From positions 56,890-120,889 of the forward strand of contig JAGWUI010000006.1 in NCBI GenBank assembly GCA_028868515.1: a DNA stretch of 64,000 nucleotides, read 5' to 3'. Each line of letters begins with the position of its first letter. Position 1 is the first letter of the stretch. This DNA comes from Gammaproteobacteria bacterium. Lineage in GTDB: Bacteria; Pseudomonadota; Gammaproteobacteria; Pseudomonadales; Moraxellaceae. Of this stretch, positions 31,986 to 40,428 are shown piece by piece. Below the pieces are notes generated by a model. It searched no databases. It was given only the letters and a program-made list of their open reading frames with translations, and was not told the DNA's origin. Position numbers and translations under genes: made by a program.

Positions 31986-32378
31986 TTACTTAGGGCGATA
32001 GATTGCGCAGAGTTTGTTGCCATCTGGATCACGAACGTATGCAAGATGCATCGCACCTAGACTGCCTTGACGTAAACCAGGTGCATCTTCAATCGAGATG
32101 CCGCCTTGTGCGACTGCTGTGTCATGAAATTGGAGGACTTGTTCGGGAGAGTTGCATTTGAAACCGATGGTTGCGCCATTGGCATAGGTTGCTGTTTCGC
32201 CGTTGATCGGTTCGCTGATGCAAAACGTATTGCCATCATGGCGATAAAAAAGTCGTGTATGACCTGTGGGAGCCTTATTCACCATTGGCTCGCCTACGCC
32301 GAGTACGCCAAGCACTGCATTGTAGAATTGCTTGGAACGTTCAATGTCGTTCGATCCGACCATGATGTGATTAAACAT
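31986..32378 (-). CDS. Glyoxalase/VOC-family protein
   Basis: A 130-residue vicinal-oxygen-chelate protein: MFNHIMVGSNDIERSKQFY at the start and AYVRDPDGNKLCAIY at the end are the two halves of the fold, with the metal-binding His and Glu positions conserved in part. It could be a lactoylglutathione-lyase-like or dioxygenase-like enzyme, and the substrate is unknown. The start is set at the ATG at 32378 because AAGGAGA lies just upstream. The open frame runs 39 codons further up, but that part overlaps the RAYT gene and lacks family similarity. Confidence 0.82.
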   Translation of the reverse strand: MFNHIMVGSNDIERSKQFYNAVLGVLGVGEPMVNKAPTGHTRLFYRHDGNTFCISEPINGETATYANGATIGFKCNSPEQVLQFHDTAVAQGGISIEDAPGLRQGSLGAMHLAYVRDPDGNKLCAIYRPK

Positions 32379-32436
32379 GTGTTCTCTCCTTGATTCCCGA
32401 CGCCATGTCGAGGGTGACTGTTGGCGAAGGATATTA

Positions 32437-33078
32437 TCATTGGGGCGGAGGGAGGGTGTGAACTTGAGAGTCGAGGGGGTAGTTTTGTGAATCAAGAGAA
32501 TGGTTTATAACCTGATAATAACGATCATCTAGCCATTTTTGTGGATTAGTTTGGATGTATTCAGCAATTTTTAAATATGTGGCTTCGTGTCGAATGATGT
32601 GTTCATGGTAGTTACGTTGCCATACAGGCACCCCAACAGTTTTCCTCCATTGGTTTACGCGTTTCGCAGAAAATGTTTTAAATTGTCGAATAATTTCAGT
32701 TAATTTGGTACTTGTAGGGGCTGGTTCTAAACCAGCCCAATTACGATCTGAAGGAGTGATTTCTATAATCCCATGCACATGATTTGGCATGACGATGAAA
32801 TCATGCAATTTTATGTTTTTGTTGTGGTGAATTAAATCAAACCAAGTTTTTTGAATGATGATGCCTAATGGATTTAATGTGATTTTGTTTGATCCAGTTT
32901 GGGCAGGTTTGGAACCTGCCTCTACGATTTCTCCAAATAAGCATTCACGATTTTGTGTGCAGATTGTCACGAAGTATAGACCTGCTCGAGTGTAGTCGTA
33001 GTTTTTGAGTCGAATAGATCGGCGATGGTGAATGTCAGGGTTATAGGGCATTTTGTTGTTCTTATTATGATAAAGCAT
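32437..33078 (-). CDS. REP-associated tyrosine transposase (RAYT)
   Basis: A 213-residue single-domain Y1/IS200-like protein. YTRAGLYFVTICTQNRECLFG, the HUH pair in VMPNHVHGIIEI and the catalytic Tyr region YLKIAEYIQTNPQKW are typical of RAYTs, chromosomal single-copy relatives of IS200 that are linked to REP palindromes. Two palindromes lie inside the coding region and are translated as the short insertions EAGSKPAQTG and WAGLEPAPTS. The frame stays open through both, so the gene may be functional. The N-terminus could start at MPYNPD, nine residues in. Confidence 0.88.
   Translation of the reverse strand: MLYHNKNNKMPYNPDIHHRRSIRLKNYDYTRAGLYFVTICTQNRECLFGEIVEAGSKPAQTGSNKITLNPLGIIIQKTWFDLIHHNKNIKLHDFIVMPNHVHGIIEITPSDRNWAGLEPAPTSTKLTEIIRQFKTFSAKRVNQWRKTVGVPVWQRNYHEHIIRHEATYLKIAEYIQTNPQKWLDDRYYQVINHSLDSQNYPLDSQVHTLPPPQ
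32718..32738 (+). repeat. REP-like palindrome inside the RAYT gene (copy 1)
   Basis: GGGCTGGTT and AACCAGCCC, separated by CTA, are preceded by TTGTAG. It is in-frame in the transposase gene. Confidence 0.75.
32901..32921 (-). repeat. REP-like palindrome inside the RAYT gene (copy 2, inverted)
   Basis: GGGCAGGTT and AACCTGCCT, separated by TGG, are followed by CTACG. Read on the minus strand, CGTAGAGGCAGGTT matches the head of copy 1 (TGTAGGGGCTGGTT), so the two copies face each other. Confidence 0.72.
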
Positions 33079-33346
33079 ATGAATTATAATGTATTTTTTT
33101 TGGAATTTGTTTAGGTGGATTTCAAACTTAATCGCCTATTTTTTGAATCACTTTAAGGTAGTCTATAGTGAAACATTGTTTTCTAACACCTAGAAATTTG
33201 TATCATTAATAAAATCTAAGTTGACGTTTTTAACTATTAGGGATAAGTTTGGGCTCATTAAAAAAACATCAATCTCATCCATGAATGGATTTAATGAGAT
33301 AGCGCCGTTGTTTATTACGGTATGTACTTCCAAGGTGCGGAGGAAT

Positions 33347-34339
33347 ATGAAAATTAAACAGTGTTTGCTTGCGATGAGTCTCGCGTGTGTTATCCCAGTC
33401 ACGTCCTATGCCCAAAAAGTCTGCGTCTTTGATCCTGCGGGTACGCAAGGTGATCAGTATTCATTGATGAAAGATTATGCCCTTGCCGCAAAGCGATGGG
33501 GAGCTGACATCACGCTCAAAGCCTATGTGAATGATCAAAAAGCAACAGATGACTTTGTTGATGGTAAATGCGATGGTCTATTGTCCATAGGTTATCGTGT
33601 CCGTCAATTTAATAAGTTCACGGGTTCGATCGACAGTTTTGGGCAAGTGCCAAGTAATAATATGGCAAAAAAACTGATCGGGCTCATGGCAAATCCTAAA
33701 CTTGCACCAGAAATGGTTGACAGGAATATGGAGATTGCGGGTGTCTCTGCTTTGGGGATGTTGTATCCCATGACCAATGATCGCAGCATCAATACCATGC
33801 TCAAAATGATGGGCAAGCGGTTTGGGATTTTGGATTTTGATATTACTGAAAAAACAACCGTTGAGAAGCTGGGCGGAATACCGATCATGACGAATCTGGC
33901 GGGTATTGGCTCGATGTTTAATGAAGGTAAACTGGATTTGGTTTTTTTACCTGCTTATGCGTACCAAGCTTTGGGAATTAGTAAAGGCATGGGGGCGAAT
34001 GGTGCGATTGCTAAATATCCAGTGGCGTATCTCACCATGCAGATCGTGGTTCGTCGTGATAAATTTCCTGAAAATTATGGGCAAAGAAGTCGAACTTGGT
34101 TTGCCGAACAACAAGACCGTATATTTAAAAATAACCAGCGTCTGGAGGATAGTATTGATCCTCGGCTATGGGAGAATCTTCCTGACTTAGATAAAAAAGG
34201 ATATGACCGGATCCTTCGTCAAGTCCGCGTAGATTTCGTACAAAAAGGAGTCTATAGCAAACATATGGCATCCATCGCCAATAAAATGCGCTGTATAGAT
34301 GATTCCAATAATGCCGAATGCTCGCTCAATGATGAATGA
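33347..34339 (+). CDS. Putative periplasmic solute-binding protein (DUF6091-like)
   Basis: A 330-residue secreted protein. The signal peptide MKIKQCLLAMSLACVIPVTS ends at YAQ, and the mature start KVCVFDPAGTQGDQY is a hallmark of a family of putative solute-binding proteins. The middle (LMKDYALAAKRWGADI, CDGLLSIGYRVRQFNKFTGS) resembles TRAP/ABC-type binding proteins, but no transporter gene is adjacent, so substrate and partner are unknown. The start is the ATG at 33347 with GGAGG upstream. The open frame extends 42 codons further without a signal peptide. Confidence 0.75.
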   Translation: MKIKQCLLAMSLACVIPVTSYAQKVCVFDPAGTQGDQYSLMKDYALAAKRWGADITLKAYVNDQKATDDFVDGKCDGLLSIGYRVRQFNKFTGSIDSFGQVPSNNMAKKLIGLMANPKLAPEMVDRNMEIAGVSALGMLYPMTNDRSINTMLKMMGKRFGILDFDITEKTTVEKLGGIPIMTNLAGIGSMFNEGKLDLVFLPAYAYQALGISKGMGANGAIAKYPVAYLTMQIVVRRDKFPENYGQRSRTWFAEQQDRIFKNNQRLEDSIDPRLWENLPDLDKKGYDRILRQVRVDFVQKGVYSKHMASIANKMRCIDDSNNAECSLNDE

Positions 34340-34378
34340 TTTATGCAGTGTGTGATGCAAGATATTTGACTAACCGTA

Positions 34379-34420
34379 AAAACAAAGAACCCTATCATGA
34401 TTGATAGGGTTCTTTGTTTT
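34379..34420. terminator. Bidirectional terminator between DUF6091-like gene and acnD
   Basis: Perfect 19-bp arms (34379-34397 and 34402-34420) surround the loop TGAT, with A-rich and T-rich ends, between two convergent genes. Confidence 0.92.
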
Positions 34421-34435
34421 CAGCAGGACAATGAA

Positions 34436-37057
34436 TTAAGCGACATTGCCTTCCAAGAAGTCTTGTGCGAAGCGTTGCAACACACCGCCTGCTTCGTAAA
34501 TGAGTACTTCTTCAGCCGTATCGAGGCGTGAAGTCACTGGCACTTCAATGGTCTCACCATTCGCACGATGAATCACTAATGTCAGGTCTTGACGCTCTTT
34601 ACGTTCGCCCTTCACATCGTAGGTTTCTGTACCATCCAGACCTAATGTTAAGCGAGTAGTCCCCGCTTTAAACTGCAACGGCAACACACCCATACCAATC
34701 AAATTGGTACGGTGAATACGCTCAAAACCTTCCGCGACAATCGCTTCAACACCCGCTAGACGCACGCCTTTTGCAGCCCAGTCACGGCTAGAGCCCTGAC
34801 CATAGTCAGCACCAGCGACAATAATCAGTGGTTGTTTGCGATCCATATAAGTTTCAATCGCTTCCCACATGCGCACGACTTTGCCTTCTGGCTCAACACG
34901 CGCCAGCGAACCTTGCTTGATGCTACCGTCTTCTTTACGAACCATCTCGTTCATCAGTTTCGGATTCGCAAAAGTCGCACGCATCGCCGTTAAGTGATCA
35001 CCACGGTGAGTTGCGTAAGAGTTGAAGTCTTCTTCTGGCAGACCCATTTTGTGCAGGTATTCACCTGCAGCACTGTCCATCATAATCGCGTTAGATGGCG
35101 ACAAATGGTCAGTGGTGATGTTGTCTGGCAGTACCGCTAGCGCACGCATTCCAGTCAGAGTACGTGGGTTGGCTGCCAGCGCGCCAACGCCTGTAGTATC
35201 CCAGTAAGGCGGGCGGCGGATATAAGTCGACATTGGACGCCAGTCGTAGAGTGGACTTGCCGCTTCCTCAACTGTGCCGAGATCAAACATTGGGATGTAA
35301 ACTTTACGGAACTGTTCTGGCTTGACGCTTTTTGCCACTAGTGCATCGATTTCTTCATCTGATGGCCAAATGTCTTTTAAGTAAACTGGATTGCCGTTCT
35401 TGTCGGTGCCCAATACATCTTTTTCAATATCAAAACGAATTGTCCCTGCAATCGCATAGGCCACAACTAGCGGTGGAGATGCCAAGAATGCTTGTTTTGC
35501 ATACGGATGGATACGACCGTCGAAGTTACGGTTACCTGACAACACCGCAGTTGCGTAGAGGTCGCGGTCGATGATTTCCTCTTGGATTTTTGGATCAAGC
35601 GCACCTGACATCCCGTTACAGGTCGTACATGCATACGCGACGATACCGAACCCGAGTTTTTCCAGATCATGCAGTACGCCAGCTTCTTCCAAGTACAGCG
35701 CAGCTGCTTTAGAACCTGGTGCAAATGAAGATTTGACCCAAGGTTTGCGAACGAGACCGAGTTCGTTCGCCTTGCGTGCCAATAGACCCGCAGCGACGGT
35801 GTTACGTGGGTTAGAGGTGTTGGTACATGACGTAATCGCAGCAATGATCACCGCGCCATCTGGCATCAAGCCTTCAGCTTCTTGTGCTTTTGCCGCTTCC
35901 AGATTTCCAGCGATGCCTTTTGCTGCCAAATCAGCAGTGGCTACGCGCGCATGTGGGTTTGATGGACCAGCCATGTTGCGGGTGACAGTCGATAGATCAA
36001 AAGTCAGGACACGCGGGTAAACTGCTTTGGTCATTTCACTTGCCCATAGACCTGTGGTTTTGGCATAGTTTTCAACCAATGCAATTTGATCTTCTTCACG
36101 GCCTGTGAGACGGAGGTAGTCAATCGTTTGTTGGTCGATATAGAACATCGCCGCAGTCGCGCCGTATTCTGGCGTCATGTTGGAAATGGTTGCACGATCA
36201 CCAATGGTCATGCTGTCCGCACCTTCACCAAAGAACTCGACGTATGCGCCAACTACGCGTTCTTTACGCAGGAATTCAGTGAGGGCAAGAACGATGTCCG
36301 TTGCGGTGATGCCCGCTTGACGTTTGCCTTTCAGCTCTACGCCAACGATATCAGGTAGACGCATCATCGATGCACGACCCAGCATGACAGTTTCTGCTTC
36401 TAAACCACCGACACCAATCGCGATCACGCCAAGTGCATCGACGTGTGGTGTGTGAGAGTCTGTACCGACACAAGTATCTGGGAATGCCAAACCGTCACGG
36501 TTTTGAATGACTGGCGACATTTTTTCCAGATTGATCTGGTGCATGATGCCGTTACCTGCTGGAATCACATCGACGTTTTTAAACGCAGTTTTGGTCCAGT
36601 CGATAAAGTGAAAACGATCTTCGTTACGACGGTCTTCAATTGCGCGGTTTTTGTTAAACGCATCAGGATCAAAACCACCACACTCCACGGCGAGCGAGTG
36701 GTCAACGATCAATTGGGTTGGCACAACAGGGTTTACTTTCGATGGATCGCCACCTTGATCGGCAATCGCATCACGCAAACCAGCCAAGTCCACCAGCGCG
36801 GTTTGACCCAAAATGTCATGACAGACGACGCGTGCTGGATACCACGGAAAATCCAAATCCTGACGACGTTCGATCAGCTGCTTTAATGAGTCCGTTAAGG
36901 TTGCAGGATCGCAGCGACGGACCAACTGTTCCGCCAAAACTTTTGATGTATAAGGCAGTGTGTCATAGCTGTTTTGCTGGATGGCTTCGACTGCTGCACG
37001 GGTATCAAAGTAGTCAAGCTCAGAGTTTGGTAGGTGTTTGCGGTAGGCTGTGTTCAT
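34436..37057 (-). CDS. acnD: Fe/S-dependent 2-methylisocitrate dehydratase AcnD
   Basis: AcnD dehydrates 2-methylcitrate in the methylcitrate cycle, in place of PrpD, and needs PrpF as a partner. The 873-residue aconitase-family product has the Fe-S cysteine in AITSCTNTSNPRN and the other two in YACTTCNGMSGALD. The swivel domain has GADYGQGSSRDWAAKG. The start MNTAYRKHLPNSELDYFDTR is that of AcnD rather than AcnA/AcnB. It lies alone on its strand, cut off from prpC and prpF by plus-strand and unrelated genes. Confidence 0.96.
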   Translation of the reverse strand: MNTAYRKHLPNSELDYFDTRAAVEAIQQNSYDTLPYTSKVLAEQLVRRCDPATLTDSLKQLIERRQDLDFPWYPARVVCHDILGQTALVDLAGLRDAIADQGGDPSKVNPVVPTQLIVDHSLAVECGGFDPDAFNKNRAIEDRRNEDRFHFIDWTKTAFKNVDVIPAGNGIMHQINLEKMSPVIQNRDGLAFPDTCVGTDSHTPHVDALGVIAIGVGGLEAETVMLGRASMMRLPDIVGVELKGKRQAGITATDIVLALTEFLRKERVVGAYVEFFGEGADSMTIGDRATISNMTPEYGATAAMFYIDQQTIDYLRLTGREEDQIALVENYAKTTGLWASEMTKAVYPRVLTFDLSTVTRNMAGPSNPHARVATADLAAKGIAGNLEAAKAQEAEGLMPDGAVIIAAITSCTNTSNPRNTVAAGLLARKANELGLVRKPWVKSSFAPGSKAAALYLEEAGVLHDLEKLGFGIVAYACTTCNGMSGALDPKIQEEIIDRDLYATAVLSGNRNFDGRIHPYAKQAFLASPPLVVAYAIAGTIRFDIEKDVLGTDKNGNPVYLKDIWPSDEEIDALVAKSVKPEQFRKVYIPMFDLGTVEEAASPLYDWRPMSTYIRRPPYWDTTGVGALAANPRTLTGMRALAVLPDNITTDHLSPSNAIMMDSAAGEYLHKMGLPEEDFNSYATHRGDHLTAMRATFANPKLMNEMVRKEDGSIKQGSLARVEPEGKVVRMWEAIETYMDRKQPLIIVAGADYGQGSSRDWAAKGVRLAGVEAIVAEGFERIHRTNLIGMGVLPLQFKAGTTRLTLGLDGTETYDVKGERKERQDLTLVIHRANGETIEVPVTSRLDTAEEVLIYEAGGVLQRFAQDFLEGNVA

Positions 37058-37442
37058 GGCGATTTGGCTCTATCAGAATGTGCTTTTAAAAAAGTGATCG
37101 TATTGTACTCCTTCAAAATACCATTTCCCAAATCGTTTATATTTCATATAGATAGTGAGCTAATTGGCATTTTTTAGAGTTTTTGCTCGAGAATGTTTGT
37201 TGATTTGTATTTTTTTCACCTTTTTGTTTACAAAATAAGATAGATTGCAGTCTTGTATGATCAAATTTTTATCAAAAAAGATTTAAATTGTACATAACGG
37301 ACGATGGTTGAGTTCTTTTAGAATCCAAAAAAAGTCACGTTATCGATCCAGAGAAATTTCCGTGAGTTTGTCGCATGAAGCGCTGTTCACGGAAAGTGGT
37401 AAGTAGCACGATTGTGCGCTGTACTTGAAAAGGATTGACGTC
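37058..37442. promoter_or_regulatory. 385-bp divergent intergenic region, acnD / EAL gene
   Basis: AT-rich; no gene seen. It must contain promoters for both divergent genes, but I cannot place them with confidence. Near the EAL gene, TTTCCGTGA (37357-37365) and TCACGGAAA (37387-37395) form a 9-bp inverted repeat with a small inner CGC/GCG stem, inside the likely 5' leader. No cyclic-di-GMP riboswitch motif was recognised. The EAL gene has an AAAAGG site before its ATG. Confidence 0.5.
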
Positions 37443-38834
37443 ATGCGGCCAATGGATAGGCAGAATACAGGTCGGTTTCACTTGATGAGTCAAGATTTAA
37501 ACCGAGAATTTCGTTTAAATCGCTTGCTTTATGCATGCTGTTTGGTTCTCGTAGCTGTAGATATTCCTTGGGGAATATATAACATTATCAATGAACAATG
37601 GCTGCAGTTAGTGATTAGATTTATTCTGATCGCTGCTGGAGTTGTCTCTTTCTTTTTAGTACGTCAAGGTAAAGTACTCAGTACATTTACTGTTTTAGCG
37701 GTATCGTCATTTATTGTATTTTGTATATTAAGCATCATTCTGGATGTGCCTACGGCGTCGACACCGAGAACGGTACATATTTTCTTCTTATTGATTGGGA
37801 TTGGTTGTTTTATTGGCTTCAAGGATGAGCATTACGTGCTGTCCTACGGGTTTCCTCTGATTTGTTTTGTGACGTATGGTTTTTTTGCGAGTAGCATGTG
37901 GGGGATTGTGACACCGTATGCGATTAGCCCTAATGAGCGTGTTTTTGGCGCTTGGGCAAATAATGTGATTGCGCTGAGTCTCATTTATGTGCTGTTCCAC
38001 TTAATGCAGACCAATGCTAAGAAAGCTAATGCGATCGAGGTTGAGCTGCGTAAAGCATTAACACACAATCAATTTGTGTTGTATTACCAGCCACAAGCGG
38101 ATGAGGGTGGTCAGATTATTGGTTCAGAAGCCCTCATTCGCTGGATTCATCCGATAGAGGGTATCATTTCACCAGATGAGTTTATTCCGTTAGCCGAGCA
38201 AATCGGAATTATTCGTCCACTGGGCCATTGGGTATTAGGTACGGCGTGTGCGCAATTGGTCAAGTGGTCACAAAAAGCCGAGACGGCGCATCTCTCATTA
38301 TCCATTAATGTCAGTGCGCAGGAGTTCAAACAGATTGATTACGTCGCGCAGGTTTTATCTGTACTCGAGCGTTCAGGCGCAAATCCTAAATTACTCAAAC
38401 TCGAATTGACGGAAAGCATGTTGGTCAATGATGTCGAAGACATTATCACCAAAATGATGGCACTCAAGGCGGCAGGTGTGAGTATTTCATTAGATGATTT
38501 TGGGACTGGGTATTCTTCATTGAGTTATTTGAAAAAACTACCGATTGATCAGTTGAAAGTTGATCAGTCGTTTGTTCGTGAGATGTTGTCGAGCCCACAA
38601 GATGAAGCGATTGTCCGCACAGTGGTGTCGCTCGCCCACAATATGGAATTGGATGTCATTGCCGAAGGGGTGGAAACAGAAGAACAGCGCCAGTTCTTAC
38701 GGAGTATAGGCTGTTTCACCATACAAGGTTATTTACTCAGCCATCCGCTGCGGATTAATGAATTTAATGAGTTTATTCAGAGTCGATTAGTGGCTATGCC
38801 AGACGAAGTTGAGGTTGAGCTGCAAGAGGTCTGA
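37443..38834 (+). CDS. Membrane-bound EAL-domain c-di-GMP phosphodiesterase (copy 1)
   Basis: A 463-residue protein with about six membrane segments in the first 200 residues and one EAL domain (about 205-455), without GGDEF, PAS or HAMP. The EAL motif (EALIRW), LTESML, LDDFGTGYSS, KVDQSFV and EGVET are all intact, so hydrolysis of cyclic di-GMP is expected. The membrane part (DIPWGIYNII to FHLMQ) is not a domain I can name. The start is the ATG at 37443 with AAAAGG upstream; a TTG six codons earlier is in frame. It is a tandem paralog of the next gene. Confidence 0.9.
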   Translation: MRPMDRQNTGRFHLMSQDLNREFRLNRLLYACCLVLVAVDIPWGIYNIINEQWLQLVIRFILIAAGVVSFFLVRQGKVLSTFTVLAVSSFIVFCILSIILDVPTASTPRTVHIFFLLIGIGCFIGFKDEHYVLSYGFPLICFVTYGFFASSMWGIVTPYAISPNERVFGAWANNVIALSLIYVLFHLMQTNAKKANAIEVELRKALTHNQFVLYYQPQADEGGQIIGSEALIRWIHPIEGIISPDEFIPLAEQIGIIRPLGHWVLGTACAQLVKWSQKAETAHLSLSINVSAQEFKQIDYVAQVLSVLERSGANPKLLKLELTESMLVNDVEDIITKMMALKAAGVSISLDDFGTGYSSLSYLKKLPIDQLKVDQSFVREMLSSPQDEAIVRTVVSLAHNMELDVIAEGVETEEQRQFLRSIGCFTIQGYLLSHPLRINEFNEFIQSRLVAMPDEVEVELQEV

Positions 38835-38977
38835 GCTTTGTTCTGATTAGAAAAAATCAGAGGCATTAGACTGATCTGAGATGTCATATCAGTGGTATAG
38901 TGGTAAAAGGACTTGATCCAGTTGAAAGCATCGTAATGGACGAGATACTTCCTTTTTCATAAGGAGTATGAACAAAT

Positions 38978-40357
38978 ATGGACTCCAAAACGAAAATAAA
39001 GGGCTTAACAGCTCATCGGTTTAAACTTTATACACCAGTTAATCCTGTCGAAGATTATCAATCTCGATTAAAACATCTTGTTTATGCGGGTTGCGGCTTT
39101 GCCATCTTGGTCTCCGTGGTATGGGGTATTTTTGATGCCCTATTTGGATATTGGCACATTGTTGCCCTGCGCATGGTTTTAGCGGTGTCAGCGATTGTTG
39201 CAGCTATTTTGAATAGTCGTGGGAAAACGCGTCAGGCGTTATTTTTTATTTTTACCATTATTTTTCTTGTTACCTTTGTATTTTGTGCGGTATTTGATAT
39301 TCCTGATGCCGAGGCTCCGCGATCATTTCAGCTTTATTTTTTAGCATTAGGTATTGCTTGTTTTCTGAGCTTTAAAGGAGAGTCGATCGGCTTGGCCTAT
39401 GGAACACCTCTGATTTGTTTTGCCGCGTATTATTTTTTTGCGAGCAGCATGTGGGGGATTCCAACGCCATATACCATGAGCGATCACTATCGATTGATCG
39501 GCAATTGGGTGGCAAATGGGCTGGGCATTGGTCTGCTGTACATCCTATTTTACGTGATGCAATCTGAGCCTCTGCAATATAATTCGATGGTGACGGAGCT
39601 TTACAAGGGTTTGTCAGAGAAGCATTTTATTTTGCATTATCAGCCTCAGATTGGGGACAATGGACGTATCTGCGGCGCTGAAACCTTAATCCGCTGGAAT
39701 CATCCAACTCGTGGCATGATTTCACCGTACCACTTTATTCCGCTTGCTGAGCAAAGTGGTTTTATTCTTCCTTTAGGTCACTGGGTGCTTGGGGCTGCAT
39801 GTGCTCAGTTGGTGGCTTGGTCAACCAATCCGATGACTCAAAAGCTCACATTGTCAGTGAATGTCAGTGCGAAGCAGTTCCTGCAAGACGATTTTGTGAA
39901 TCAAGTGTTATCCGTCATTGAGCGCTCTGGTGCGAATCCGTCTTTGCTGAAACTCGAACTCACTGAAAGTATGTTGGTGAATAATGTTGACGATATCATC
40001 AAGAAAATGGAGGGATTGCGGTCACTGGGGATCCGTATTTCATTAGATGATTTTGGTACGGGTTATTCTTCATTGAGTTATTTGAAAAAACTACCCATCG
40101 ATCAAATGAAAATTGATCAATCCTTTGTCCGAGATATGCTGAGTAATAAGCAGGATGAAGCGATTGTCCGCTCAATTGTGACGCTTGCTTTACAGCTGAA
40201 TCTCGATTTAATTGCTGAAGGTGTGGAAACAGCAGAACAGCAATTATTTTTACAGGAATTAGGTTGTCATTCGATACAAGGATATTTGTTGAGTCAACCT
40301 CTAGATATCCAAGCGTTTGATCGACTTTTAAGGCTGTATGAAGCAGAAAAGGGGTAA
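38978..40357 (+). CDS. Membrane-bound EAL-domain protein (copy 2)
   Basis: A 459-residue paralog of the preceding gene with the same layout: multispan N-terminal half and C-terminal EAL domain. The signature is ETLIRW rather than EALIRW. The metal-binding Glu is kept, and ELTESML, LDDFGTGYSS, KIDQSFV and EGVET are intact, so activity is still likely. The DNA around LDDFGTGYSSLSYLKKLPID is nearly identical to copy 1 (about 38489 and 40037), pointing to a recent duplication or gene conversion. 143 bp separate the two genes. Confidence 0.9.
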   Translation: MDSKTKIKGLTAHRFKLYTPVNPVEDYQSRLKHLVYAGCGFAILVSVVWGIFDALFGYWHIVALRMVLAVSAIVAAILNSRGKTRQALFFIFTIIFLVTFVFCAVFDIPDAEAPRSFQLYFLALGIACFLSFKGESIGLAYGTPLICFAAYYFFASSMWGIPTPYTMSDHYRLIGNWVANGLGIGLLYILFYVMQSEPLQYNSMVTELYKGLSEKHFILHYQPQIGDNGRICGAETLIRWNHPTRGMISPYHFIPLAEQSGFILPLGHWVLGAACAQLVAWSTNPMTQKLTLSVNVSAKQFLQDDFVNQVLSVIERSGANPSLLKLELTESMLVNNVDDIIKKMEGLRSLGIRISLDDFGTGYSSLSYLKKLPIDQMKIDQSFVRDMLSNKQDEAIVRSIVTLALQLNLDLIAEGVETAEQQLFLQELGCHSIQGYLLSQPLDIQAFDRLLRLYEAEKG

Positions 40358-40384
40358 ATGAGTTTGGGTGCTTTGCCTCAAAAT

Positions 40385-40415
40385 AAAAGAGCCCTCATTT
40401 TACGAGGGCTCTTTT
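40385..40415. terminator. Bidirectional terminator between EAL copy 2 and prpC
   Basis: AAAAGAGCCCTC (40385-40396) and GAGGGCTCTTTT (40404-40415) surround a 7-base loop between convergent genes. Confidence 0.9.
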
Positions 40416-40428
40416 ACATCAAAACCGA

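Noticed and set aside
33221..33346. N-terminal extension of the binding-protein gene
   Set aside because: The 42 extra codons come before a clear signal peptide and a ribosome binding site at the ATG at 33347.
37058..38977. Cyclic-di-GMP riboswitch before the EAL genes
   Set aside because: No GEMM-type core motif was found in either leader.
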